Assembly: GCA_016210005.1 (NCBI GenBank)
Contig: JACQVA010000116.1
Coordinates: 1 to 45,932 of the forward strand
DNA length: 45,932 nt
Reading direction: 5' to 3'
DNA from: Deltaproteobacteria bacterium
Lineage (GTDB): Bacteria > Desulfobacterota > Binatia > HRBIN30 > JACQVA1
Shown: positions 23,809-31,962 of the stretch, piece by piece
How the letters are laid out: every line of letters starts with the position of its first letter
Numbering within the stretch: the stretch's first letter is position 1
Made by a program: the position numbers and the translations under genes
The notes under the pieces: generated by a model
Told to the model about the DNA's origin: nothing
Database searches by the model: none
Seen by the model: the letters and a program-made list of their open reading frames with translations, nothing else

Positions 23809-26550
23809 ATGAGGACGTATCCAGGGTGCGTTGTCGGCGCGCTGCTGCTGACCTGCGGGGCGATGAGTGCGAATCGCGCGTTCGCGGCGCCGCTGCTTCT
23901 CAACGAGTACAACGCAGTCCGTTCCGATCAGTTCCTCAACGGCGGCGATGCCGGTGCGGACGATGATGGCGGCCAGGCGGCCGATCCGTTCTTCGGCCGC
24001 GTTGCCGGCAACGGCGGCGATTGGTTCGAGCTAGTGGTCGTCGCCGACAATCTCGACATCCGCGGTTGGCAGGTCGCCGTCAGCGACAACGACGGTGCGA
24101 CCCAAGCGGTCCTGACTTTCTCCAACGCTGCACTCTGGTCGAACCTGCGCGCCGGCAGCATTATCACCGTTGCCGAGGATAGCCCGGAGGATGTCAGCTA
24201 CGACCCGGCGGGCAACGACTGGTGGATCAACCTGCGCGCCGGCCTTAACGGCACCGGCACTTATGTCAGCGCCACCGACTTCGAGACCTCCAACAACAAT
24301 ACCCAGTTCGAGATTCGCAGCGCGCAGAACATCGCCGTTTTCGGCCCGGCCGGCGAGGGTATTCGCCCGACCAGCGGCATCAACAGCCGCGAGGTGTTTC
24401 AATTGCAGGCCGACCCCGCGGCCGTGATTGGCCCGCAGTCGAACGTCTTCGGCAACGCTGTCACCAGCACCTTCGGCGCGCCTAACGTCTACGGCGCCGG
24501 CGCTCACGTCCAGGACTTCTTCGCCCTGCGCTCCAGCACGCCCGCGGACGACCAGGACCGCGACGGCATCGCCGACTGCGCCGACAACTGCCCCGCACAA
24601 CCCAACCTCGATCAGCGTAACAGCGACGGTGATGAGTTTGGCGACGCCTGCGACGCGGACCAGGGCGGCGAGCCCGGCCCCGGACTGCCGCCCGGTGGCT
24701 GCGAGCCTAACCCGTTCGACACCAGCCGCCTACTGCAAGTCGAGGTGCGCATCACGCAAGCCAACTGGGACGCCCTGCGCCTGCAAACCCGCCGCCTCAC
24801 CGATGTGTTTCAGTGCAGCATGACGCCGACCCCGACCGATCCCTTCACCTTTTTCCCCGCAGACGTGGTCGTCGACGGTACCCTGATCGCCAACGCCGGC
24901 GTACGCAAGAAGGGCTTCCTCGGCTCGCTCGATAGCACCCGGCCATCGCTGAAGGTCAAGTTCTCCGAATTCGCGCCGGACCAGCGCTGGCTGGGGCTGG
25001 AGCGGCTCACGCTCAACAACGGCCGGCAGGACGACTCGCGCATCAAGCAATGCGTCGGTTACCACCTGATGGCCGCCGCCGGCGTGCACGCGCCGCGCTG
25101 CAGCATGGCGCAAGTGCGCGTCACCACCGAAAGCGGCACGCAGGATCTCGGCATCTACGCCAACGTCGAGAGCATTGACGACACTTTCCTCGATCGGTCG
25201 TTCGGGAGCCACAGCGGCAACTTGTACGAGGCCACCGGCGGTGATTTTCGCCCGACGCGGCTGGTCGGCCTGGCCAGCAAGAACAACGAAGGCAGCAACG
25301 ACCGTAGCGACATCGAGGCGCTCAGCCAGTTGCTCGGGAGCAGCGCCGACGAGGACCTGTTCACCGCCCTCGAGCCGCTCGTCAACCGCGACGCCTTCTT
25401 GAGCTACTGGGTCATGGAGGCGCTCACCGGGCACTGGGACAGTTACTCCGGCGGCACCAACAACAACTACTTCGTCTACCACAACCGGGCCGACGATCGC
25501 TTCTACTTCATTCCTTGGGGCATGGACGACATCCTCGGGCAGGGCAGCCTGTTCTTCGCCGACGGTCCGGTGGCGCCGCTGCTGTGGGCGCGCGGTAAGC
25601 TGCCGCGGCGCTGGTATCTCCACCCGCAGGGGGCGCAGCAGTATGTCGAGCGCATGCAGGCGCTGTTCGACACGGTGTGGAACGAAGCCGCCATCCTCGC
25701 CGAGATCGATCAGGCGCAGGCGCTGGTGGCTCCGGTCATGGGTGATATCACGACACGGGTAGAGTCGGTTCGTAACTTCGTGACCGATCGCCGCGCTAAG
25801 TTCAGTGCCGAGTTCGCCGACGGGCCCCCGCCGTGGACCGAAGAGCTGCCTTTCGGCTTCCCCTGCCTGCGCCAGGTCGGCGAGCTGGCGGTCGACTTCA
25901 CCACCACGTGGATGCGGACCATCCCGCAGACGCCGCCGCGGGGCACGCGCGTCAGTGTCAGCGGCTCGCTCTACGATTACACGCTGCCGGACGACCTCGG
26001 CTTGTTGATGCTCACCGCCGGCGGGCCCGACAGCGCGATGATGGGCAGCACCGGTCTGTTGCGGTTGATCTTCACGCTCGCCGATCTCGGCCTCTACGTC
26101 GTGCAAGTCAATCTGCCGGCGTCACAGGTCGCCCCCGGCAACCAGATTGCAATCGAGGGCGACTTCATGAACGCCTTCGTCTCGGTCGACAGCGAGTTGA
26201 AACCCACACTCCTAGGTGTGCTCACCGAAGGGTTGGTGACACTCGACAGTGAGCAGGCCTCGGCCGTGCCCGGCCAGATAATCGCCGGACACTTCGAGGC
26301 CAAGGTGGCGCAGTTCGCGCCGGCGCCCGGCAGTTGCCCCAACGACTGCAGCGGCGACCACGAGGTTACTGTCGATGAGCTGGTAGCCGGCGTCAACATC
26401 GCGCTGGGCGCCGCCGATGCGGGCAGTTGCCGCCCGGCCGATCGCGACGAGGACTTCACCGTCACCATTGACGAGCTGGTGCGGGGCGTCAACGCGGCGC
26501 TGGAGGGTTGTCCGTTGGTGTCGACCTTCATCACGATTCCGGAGAACTGA
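23809..26550 (+). CDS. Secreted CotH-kinase protein with lamin-tail, TSP3 and dockerin-like domains
   Basis: 913 residues with a signal peptide ending about ANRAFAAP. Domains: lamin-tail-like beta domain (about 27-190; LLLNEYNAVRSDQFL, GNGGDWFELVVVADNLDIRG); calcium-binding TSP3 repeat (about 244-285; DQDRDGIADCADNCPAQPN, NSDGDEFGDACD); CotH kinase-like domain (about 300-680; GVRKKGFLGSLDSTRPSLKVKF, GIYANVESIDDTFLDRSFG, TGHWDSYSGGTNNNYFVYHN, FYFIPWGMDDILG); a beta-rich module (about 700-840); and two EF-hand-like, dockerin-type repeats (CPNDCSGDHEVTVDELVAGVN, then DRDEDFTVTIDELVRGVN) at the end. CotH proteins are atypical protein kinases. Where most members read W-D-x-D this one reads W-G-M-D-D, so activity is uncertain. 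First gene of a five-gene plus-strand operon; about 80 bases before the VTC gene. Confidence 0.88.
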   Translation: MRTYPGCVVGALLLTCGAMSANRAFAAPLLLNEYNAVRSDQFLNGGDAGADDDGGQAADPFFGRVAGNGGDWFELVVVADNLDIRGWQVAVSDNDGATQAVLTFSNAALWSNLRAGSIITVAEDSPEDVSYDPAGNDWWINLRAGLNGTGTYVSATDFETSNNNTQFEIRSAQNIAVFGPAGEGIRPTSGINSREVFQLQADPAAVIGPQSNVFGNAVTSTFGAPNVYGAGAHVQDFFALRSSTPADDQDRDGIADCADNCPAQPNLDQRNSDGDEFGDACDADQGGEPGPGLPPGGCEPNPFDTSRLLQVEVRITQANWDALRLQTRRLTDVFQCSMTPTPTDPFTFFPADVVVDGTLIANAGVRKKGFLGSLDSTRPSLKVKFSEFAPDQRWLGLERLTLNNGRQDDSRIKQCVGYHLMAAAGVHAPRCSMAQVRVTTESGTQDLGIYANVESIDDTFLDRSFGSHSGNLYEATGGDFRPTRLVGLASKNNEGSNDRSDIEALSQLLGSSADEDLFTALEPLVNRDAFLSYWVMEALTGHWDSYSGGTNNNYFVYHNRADDRFYFIPWGMDDILGQGSLFFADGPVAPLLWARGKLPRRWYLHPQGAQQYVERMQALFDTVWNEAAILAEIDQAQALVAPVMGDITTRVESVRNFVTDRRAKFSAEFADGPPPWTEELPFGFPCLRQVGELAVDFTTTWMRTIPQTPPRGTRVSVSGSLYDYTLPDDLGLLMLTAGGPDSAMMGSTGLLRLIFTLADLGLYVVQVNLPASQVAPGNQIAIEGDFMNAFVSVDSELKPTLLGVLTEGLVTLDSEQASAVPGQIIAGHFEAKVAQFAPAPGSCPNDCSGDHEVTVDELVAGVNIALGAADAGSCRPADRDEDFTVTIDELVRGVNAALEGCPLVSTFITIPEN

Positions 26551-26632
26551 GGCGCATGATCCAGGCCGGGCGGCAGCGCGCGGGAGCGCAGGCCGGCGCG
26601 TATGGCGCGCCGGTGGCGCGAGGGGTAAGGCG

Positions 26633-27439
26633 ATGATCGATCTGAGCGGGGCGGGCCAAAGCGTCATCGCGCGCTACGAGTTCAAGTATCGCATCGCACC
26701 GGCTATGGTCGCGCCCATCCGCGCGGCGGTGCGGCGCTTTTGCCAGAGCGACGACGCCAGTGTGCGTGCGCCCTACGTGATCTCGAGTTTGTATCTCGAC
26801 TCGCCCCGGCGCGTGCTCTACCGGCACACCAAGGAGCGCCGCCCGCGGCGCTACAAGCTGCGGATTCGCCGCTATGACAGCGGATCGCTGTACTTCGAGG
26901 TCAAGCGCAGGGAGAAAGGGGTGATCGTCAAGAGCCGCGTGGCGGTTGATCCGGAACACTGGCCGGCGGTGCTGTTGGATCCGCGTACGCTCGGCCGCTG
27001 CCGGCTGTCGCCGGCTGATACCCGCAAGCTGCAAGATTTTCTCGATCGCAGCCTACGCATCGGCGCCGAGCCGGCAACCGTGGTGCGCTACCGGCGCGAG
27101 GCCTATGTTAGCCGCGCCGACGATTACGGTCGTGTGACATTTGACTGCCAGCTGGAAGCGCTACGCCCGCAGGGATACGAGATTCCGATTGGCGACGAAG
27201 CCGCCTGGCTGCCGTTCGATGACCCGCAGCGCTTCGGCCTGCCGATATCCGCCGTGATCCTGGAGCTGAAGTGCCTGACCGCAGTGCCGCTGTGGATGAG
27301 TGACTTGGCGGTGCGATTCAACTTGCAAGCGCTCGGTTTCAGCAAGTACGGCGGTGGTGTCGAAACCGTCGGCGGCTTGCCGTTCGGCCGCGACCGGCAG
27401 CGGCGCCCGGCGCCCTGGGTGAGGAGGTCGCCGTGGTAG
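26633..27439 (+). CDS. VTC-domain protein (polyphosphate polymerase-like)
   Basis: 268 residues from the ATG at 26633, with AGGGG seven bases upstream; the frame opens 72 codons earlier but that part overlaps cotH and lacks family features. VTC tunnel-domain landmarks: YEFKYRIAPAMVAPIRAAV, YVISSLYLDSPRRVLYRHTKERRPRRYKLRIRRYDSG-type basic patch, LYFEVKRREKGVIVKSR, and a late ILELKCLTAVPLWMSDL. In Vtc4 the same fold uses ATP to build polyphosphate (established knowledge), with Arg/Lys lining the tunnel and an acidic metal residue; the basic residues are retained here. No membrane segment, so it probably acts in the cytoplasm and depends on the next gene for membrane attachment. Overlaps DUF4956 by seven bases. 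Confidence 0.88.
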   Translation: MIDLSGAGQSVIARYEFKYRIAPAMVAPIRAAVRRFCQSDDASVRAPYVISSLYLDSPRRVLYRHTKERRPRRYKLRIRRYDSGSLYFEVKRREKGVIVKSRVAVDPEHWPAVLLDPRTLGRCRLSPADTRKLQDFLDRSLRIGAEPATVVRYRREAYVSRADDYGRVTFDCQLEALRPQGYEIPIGDEAAWLPFDDPQRFGLPISAVILELKCLTAVPLWMSDLAVRFNLQALGFSKYGGGVETVGGLPFGRDRQRRPAPWVRRSPW

Positions 27440-28119
27440 ATTTCTTCGATCTCTTCAATACCGGTCTGGGGCCGGTGTCGTGGGAGCAAGCCGCGCTCTG
27501 CCTACTGCTGGCGTTTGTTTTGGGCAAGGTGGTGGCGGTGACCTACGAGCGCACGCACTTCGGCTTGTCCTTTTCGCGCAGCTTTGCCCAGGCGCTGGTG
27601 CTGGCCGCGGTGGTGGCTTCGATGCTGATGCTGGCGATCGGCGACAACCTGGCGCGCGGGCTGGGCATCCTCGGCACGGTCGCGCTGGTGCGCTTTCGCA
27701 CCAACGTGCCCGATAGCCGCGATATGATCTTCATGTTCGCGGCGCTGGCGGTCGGCATTGCCGCCGGGGTGCGCAGTTACCCGGTGGCGCTGGTGGGCGC
27801 GCTCGGCTTTGCCGGCGCGGCGCACGCGCTCAACTGGGAGCCGCTCAAGGTGCGCCAGCGCTTCGATGGCATGCTGCGCTTCTGGCTGGCGCGCGACGCC
27901 GTCAGCTGGGCGGGCGTGCAGGCCGCCCTTGACACCCATTGTGATACAGCGGTGCTGGTGGCAATGCGTGATCTCGCCCAGGGCGACACCATCGAGTACG
28001 CCTATCAGCTCAAGCTCAGGCGCGGCGCCACGCAGGACCAGCTCTTCCATGCCCTCGCTGCGGTGCCCGGCACCGGCGGTATCACCTTCATGATCGAAGA
28101 CGCTCACGGCGAGATATGA
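27433..28119 (+). CDS. DUF4956 integral membrane protein
   Basis: 228 residues. The GTG at 27433 has GAGGAGG five bases upstream and overlaps the VTC stop. Membrane helices are at about 20-36, 48-70, and a set in 78-130 around the family core GLGILGTVALVRFRTNVPDSRDMIFMFAALAVGIAAG, which is the DUF4956 signature. The C-terminal 95 residues (from LNWEPLKVRQRFDG) form a soluble alpha/beta domain with strand DTIEYAYQLKLR and a final TFMIEDAHG, ferredoxin-like in pattern. DUF4956 and VTC genes are regularly adjacent, often with CotH (recalled). The function is unknown; a membrane partner or exporter for the VTC product is inference. Confidence 0.88.
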   Translation: MVDFFDLFNTGLGPVSWEQAALCLLLAFVLGKVVAVTYERTHFGLSFSRSFAQALVLAAVVASMLMLAIGDNLARGLGILGTVALVRFRTNVPDSRDMIFMFAALAVGIAAGVRSYPVALVGALGFAGAAHALNWEPLKVRQRFDGMLRFWLARDAVSWAGVQAALDTHCDTAVLVAMRDLAQGDTIEYAYQLKLRRGATQDQLFHALAAVPGTGGITFMIEDAHGEI

Positions 28120-30101
28120 ACGAGCACGGGCGCTGGCGAAGGTGGCTGGTGTGGACGGCGGCGGCCGGCGCCGCGGCCGGGTTGTGGTGGTATCAGGAGC
28201 CCGGGCGCAACGCGCTGCCGGCAGTCGTCGGTGCCGCCCGCCATCAGCTCGGCGCCCTCGAAGCCGCACGCCTGCAAGCGGTCTTCGTCAAACCCGGTGA
28301 CGCGGTGCGCGCCGGCCAGCCGCTGGCACAGTTCGACTGCAGCGCCATCGACGCCGATCTCGGCGTTGCCCGCGCCCAGTCGCAGGAGCAGTTGGCGGAG
28401 GTCGAGGCCCTGGCGGTGCAACTGGCGGCGGATGCCCGCCGCCGGCGCCTCGAGATCGAAACTGAAGCGGCGCGGGTGCGGGCCGCCATTGCAAGCGCCA
28501 AAGGATTACAGCAAGCCCAGCAGGCCGAGCTCAACGCCCTCAGCGAACAAATGCAGCGGCTCGACCAGGCGATCCGCACCCGGCTGGCCGAGGCCGACAA
28601 GGTTGCCGCGCTGCGCTCGCGCCAGCTGCGGCTGATCAGCCGCACTCAACAGGCGCCGGAAACGGTACGTGCCTGGGTGGAAGTCGCGGAGCAGGTCCGC
28701 AGCGCGCTCGACAGCCTCGACGGCGATGACATCGCGGTGCGCGTGCGCCCGCTGCGGGCGCGGGTCGAAACCCAGAGCCAGCGCATCCAGCAATTGCTGG
28801 AGCGCCAGGCCCGCTGCACCGTCCGCAGCCCGGCCGACGGCCAAGTGTCGTCGGTGCTGCACGCTGCGGGTGATGCCATATCACCCGGATCTACGGTGGC
28901 GGTGGTGGTCGGAACGCAGGCCGCCTACGTCACGGCTTACCTGGCGGAAGACGCGCGGCGGCCGCCGCGGGTGGGTGAAGCGGTGGTGGTGGCAGCGCGA
29001 CAGCGCCCGGGCGCCGCCGGCGCCCGCGGGGTGGTAGCCCGCATCGGCCCGGAGATCGTCGAACTGCCGGCGCGGCTGTGGTACGCCCCCAACCGGCCGC
29101 AATACGGCCGCCCCGTTCATATCGAGGTCGATGCCGGCGCCGATCTGCTCCCGGGCGAGCTGGCTTCGGTCCGCGGCACCGGCGGCGAGGCCCAAGCCGC
29201 CCCGGTAGCGGCCGCGCTGGCGTTTCCGGCGCGGGTTCCCGGCGGCTTGGGCCGCCGTACCCGGCTGGAGCTCAGCGGCCTGGTCTGGTTGCCTGGGCGT
29301 AGCCGCTTCCTGCTCGTCAGCGACGACACCGGGCTAGCGGGCGTCGATGAGGGCGCGCCGTGGGTCTTCAGCGGGGATGCCGAGGGCCAGCTCGACCCCG
29401 AGCCGCTACTGCTCGACGGGGTAGAGGCGGTGTCTGACTTGGAGTCGGCGACACGCGCGCCCGACGGTACGATATATCTCCTGGCCTCACAGAGCGTGAG
29501 TCGCAAGGGCAACCGGCCGGTGAAACGGCAGTGGTTGCTGCGCGTGCAAGAGGCGCCGCCGGGGTTGCGCGTGATTGGCAAGCTGGCGCTCTACGATCAG
29601 CTTCTGGCCCGAATCGAGAGTGATCGCCGTGCGGAGCTGGGAGTGTCGGTGCAGCTGGATATCGAGGGCATGGCCTGGCATGCCGGCGGCCTGCTGCTGG
29701 GCCTGAAGTCGCCCCTCGACGCTGCCGGACGGGCGCGGCTGTGGTATCTCGCCGATGCCGACAGCCTGCTGGCGGCGACCGAGCCGCCGGCAGAATACGG
29801 CGAGAAGCTGTCGCTGTTCGGTGCCCTGGCGCTGCCGAGCTGCGCCAGCGGCGCCGCCGGCGGCATCTCTGACTTGTATCTCGAAGGCAAACGGCTGTAC
29901 GTGCTCTCGACCCTCTCCGAGGGCCCGGCGTGCGGTTCGGCTTGGCGAGTGGATTTGCCGCTCGGTCAGGCGTCGCCGCACAAACTCGCAGACTGGCCTG
30001 ACTTGCGGCCAGAGGGCATCGCCCGTGCCGGCAGCGGGCCGCTGCTGATCGCCTTCGACAACGGGGCCGCGGTACCAAGCTTCGCCCACCTGGCGCAGTG
30101 A
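28116..30101 (+). CDS. HlyD-type periplasmic adaptor fused to a DUF3616/phytase-like propeller
   Basis: 661 residues; ATG overlaps the DUF4956 stop (ATGA). One N-terminal membrane helix (about 8-26; RRWLVWTAAAGAAAGLWW), then a half-barrel (VFVKPGDAVRAGQPLAQFDCSAI), an alpha hairpin/coiled coil about 80-235 rich in Gln/Ala/Arg/Leu, and the returning lipoyl/barrel segment CTVRSPADGQVSSVLHAAGDAISPGSTVAVVV; this is membrane-fusion-protein architecture. From about residue 383 a second module begins (LELSGLVWLPGRSRFLLVSDDTG) with DIEGMAWHAGGLLLGLKSPLDAAGRA and GGISDLYLEGKRLYVLSTLSEGP. It resembles DUF3616 and phytase/esterase-like beta-propellers. Such a fusion is one I do not recall. Followed by a TolC-like gene overlapping by four bases. 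Confidence 0.8.
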   Translation: MNEHGRWRRWLVWTAAAGAAAGLWWYQEPGRNALPAVVGAARHQLGALEAARLQAVFVKPGDAVRAGQPLAQFDCSAIDADLGVARAQSQEQLAEVEALAVQLAADARRRRLEIETEAARVRAAIASAKGLQQAQQAELNALSEQMQRLDQAIRTRLAEADKVAALRSRQLRLISRTQQAPETVRAWVEVAEQVRSALDSLDGDDIAVRVRPLRARVETQSQRIQQLLERQARCTVRSPADGQVSSVLHAAGDAISPGSTVAVVVGTQAAYVTAYLAEDARRPPRVGEAVVVAARQRPGAAGARGVVARIGPEIVELPARLWYAPNRPQYGRPVHIEVDAGADLLPGELASVRGTGGEAQAAPVAAALAFPARVPGGLGRRTRLELSGLVWLPGRSRFLLVSDDTGLAGVDEGAPWVFSGDAEGQLDPEPLLLDGVEAVSDLESATRAPDGTIYLLASQSVSRKGNRPVKRQWLLRVQEAPPGLRVIGKLALYDQLLARIESDRRAELGVSVQLDIEGMAWHAGGLLLGLKSPLDAAGRARLWYLADADSLLAATEPPAEYGEKLSLFGALALPSCASGAAGGISDLYLEGKRLYVLSTLSEGPACGSAWRVDLPLGQASPHKLADWPDLRPEGIARAGSGPLLIAFDNGAAVPSFAHLAQ

Positions 30102-31330
30102 CGGCGGCGGTAAACCAAGCGCCCTGCGGCGGAAGTATGGCAACGAATTCGGCGTCAATTGGCAGCAAGCTGAGGCGCCGTCTCGTCTGGTCGCTGCTGC
30201 TAGCGGTCTTAGGCGCTCGGGTGGATGCCGCGGATTGCGACAGCGTGGTGGCGGCGGCGGTGGCCGAGGATCCGGCGATTCGCGCAGCGCAAGCGGCGGT
30301 GAGCGAGGCCCGCGCCGGTGCCAGCGCGCTGCGCTGGCTCGACCCACCCGAGGTGCGCCTGCGTAGCGATGCGGCGACGCGCAATGATCAGGCCAGACTC
30401 GGCGTGCGCTGGCCGCTGCCGGGGCCGGGTGTTGCCAGTGCTTCGGCGCAAGCGGCGCAAGCACGTGAGGCGATGGCGCTGGCCGAAGTCGACGCCCTGG
30501 CCGCACGCACCGCCGCAGCCGTACGCGCCGACTGCGCTGAGTTGCGCCACGCGCGCGAGCAGCGCGAGCTGAGCGAGCACCTGATGACGGCGGCGGCCAG
30601 GCACTCGCAAGCGGTGCAGACGCGTACCAGCGCGGGCATCAGCACGGCGCTGGCGGAGGAGCACGCTCTGCTTGACGCCGCTGAAGCACAGGAGCAGGCG
30701 TTACAAGCCCGCGCCCGCGAGGATGCTGCGGTCACTGCCATGCGGCGGTGGACGGCGGAGCCGCTCGCGCTTGATCGCCACGTCTGTATCGCACCGGCTG
30801 AGATCAACGCCGAAGATGCCGCCGGCCGGCATCCGAGCGTGCGGCTTGCCCGGGCCGCAGTCTTGGCCGCAGAGTCCGAAGACCTAGCAGTGCAGCGCCG
30901 ACACTGGCTGTGGCCGTCGTTCGTACAAGTCAGCTGGGTGCGTGAGCTGAGCGAGCGACACGATGGCGTGCTGGTGGAGACCGGCGTCAAGCTGCCGCTG
31001 CCGGACAAAGAGACGGCCGCCTCCGCGGCGCGGCTGGACACCCGCCGCTTCGAGCTGCAAGCGGCCGAGCGCCGGGCGGAGGCGGAAATCACGGCGGCGG
31101 CCGCGGCTGCGGGCGAGGCCGCCGCCGCCGTTAACAGAATGGAGGCCGGTGCCGACAGCTTGGCGCGCGCGCAGGCACTGGTTGGCAGCGGCACGGAGGC
31201 GGGCGCCGACCCGCAGGAGCTGTGGCGGCTCGATCGCCGCCTGGCCGAGCGGCGACAGCGTCTCAGCACCGCTCGTTATCAAGCAGAACTCAAGTGCATA
31301 GAACTGCGGCGAATGCTGGGCCAGCGCTGA
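30098..31330 (+). CDS. TolC-like outer-membrane efflux protein
   Basis: 410 residues if translated from GTG at 30098 (overlap GTGA with the previous stop); ATG at 30137 is an alternative with the signal sequence RRRLVWSLLLAVLGARVDAADC directly after it. The mature part has the outer-membrane-factor pattern of two long Ala/Glu/Arg-rich helical pairs: DPAIRAAQAAVSEARAGASALRWLDPPEVRLR, with VGVRWPLPG-like strand LGVRWPLPGPG, and the second repeat HPSVRLARAAVLAAESEDLAVQRRHWLWPS. The single C-terminal end RRMLGQR lacks an obvious beta-signal, and the protein is shorter than E. coli TolC (471 mature residues). It probably pairs with the adaptor upstream to form an envelope conduit. Confidence 0.82.
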   Translation: MTAAVNQAPCGGSMATNSASIGSKLRRRLVWSLLLAVLGARVDAADCDSVVAAAVAEDPAIRAAQAAVSEARAGASALRWLDPPEVRLRSDAATRNDQARLGVRWPLPGPGVASASAQAAQAREAMALAEVDALAARTAAAVRADCAELRHAREQRELSEHLMTAAARHSQAVQTRTSAGISTALAEEHALLDAAEAQEQALQARAREDAAVTAMRRWTAEPLALDRHVCIAPAEINAEDAAGRHPSVRLARAAVLAAESEDLAVQRRHWLWPSFVQVSWVRELSERHDGVLVETGVKLPLPDKETAASAARLDTRRFELQAAERRAEAEITAAAAAAGEAAAAVNRMEAGADSLARAQALVGSGTEAGADPQELWRLDRRLAERRQRLSTARYQAELKCIELRRMLGQR

Positions 31331-31353
31331 ACCAAATGGCGCGGCCGGGTGCG

Positions 31354-31368
31354 GCGGCCGCTGGCCGC
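31354..31368. terminator. GC-rich hairpin between convergent genes
   Basis: GCGGCC (31354-31359), loop GCT, GGCCGC (31363-31368): a perfect 6-bp stem 24 bases beyond the TolC stop and 22 bases beyond the stop of the convergent receiver gene. There is no T-tract on either strand, so the terminator call is weak. It may serve both directions. Confidence 0.3.
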
Positions 31369-31389
31369 AGAGCTGGTGCGAAGTGTGAC

Positions 31390-31821
31390 TCAGCCGGCGA
31401 TCGGCGGCCCGCCGACGCCGGTGCGCGCGGCCAGCGTGTCCTTGAGCTGGTCCACGTCCACCGGCAGCGACAGACAGCTCACCGTCTTGCAGTCTGCTAG
31501 GGCAGCCCGCAAGCGGGTGGTTTCGCCTTCGGCGAGAATGATGATGGGCAGGGTCGGCTGCTTGCGGTGTACCTGTTCGAGCACGGTCAAGCCGCACACC
31601 GACCCGGGCAAGAACACCTCCGAGATGACCGCATCGTAGGCGCCGGGCTCGAAGCGAACCAAGGCATCCTCGCCGGACTCGGCCCCATCGACGGCATAGC
31701 CACAGCGGCACAGGATGCGCTCCAGCGTGCGGCGAAAATTGGAGCTGCAAGCAATCAGCAGCAAGCGCTTCTTCGGTTCGCTCGATTCATATTCGGCGGA
31801 CATCGCAACGCACCCTGACAT
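31390..31821 (-). CDS. Degenerate receiver-domain protein (Asp-to-Glu)
   Basis: 143 residues forming one receiver-like fold: KKRLLLIACSSNFRRTLERIL, a helix ending AESGEDALVRF, YDAVISEVFLPGSVCGLTVLEQV, PIIILAEGE and VSCLSLPVDVDQLKDTL. In active receivers the first strand ends with two acidic residues (D-D or D-E), but here it is A-C-S-S. The phospho-acceptor position, normally Asp in I-S-D-V-x-L-P-G, is Glu, and the conserved Lys of K-P is Leu (SLPVD). The acid pocket is therefore dismantled while a Glu could mimic phosphorylation; function is probably phosphorylation-independent. The ATG at 31801-31803 six codons inside is an alternative start. It follows the NtrC gene by 141 bases on the same strand; that gap has no gene. 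Confidence 0.75.
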   Translation of the reverse strand: MSGCVAMSAEYESSEPKKRLLLIACSSNFRRTLERILCRCGYAVDGAESGEDALVRFEPGAYDAVISEVFLPGSVCGLTVLEQVHRKQPTLPIIILAEGETTRLRAALADCKTVSCLSLPVDVDQLKDTLAARTGVGGPPIAG

Positions 31822-31962
31822 GAGGCCTCTTAAGTCCGGCTCAAGCGGCAGCAGGAATGGTGCCAGGCGCGGCGAATGCCGCTCGGCTCCGGCTGATCGT
31901 AGCCAGCTTCATCCCACGTGTGTTGAAACGCAACTGGCAGCCGCCAAAACCGGACAGCCGGC

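Noticed and set aside
24730-26106. Long minus-strand open frame opposite the CotH-like gene
   Set aside because: The coding strand has recognisable domains end to end; the antisense frame is a GC-codon shadow.
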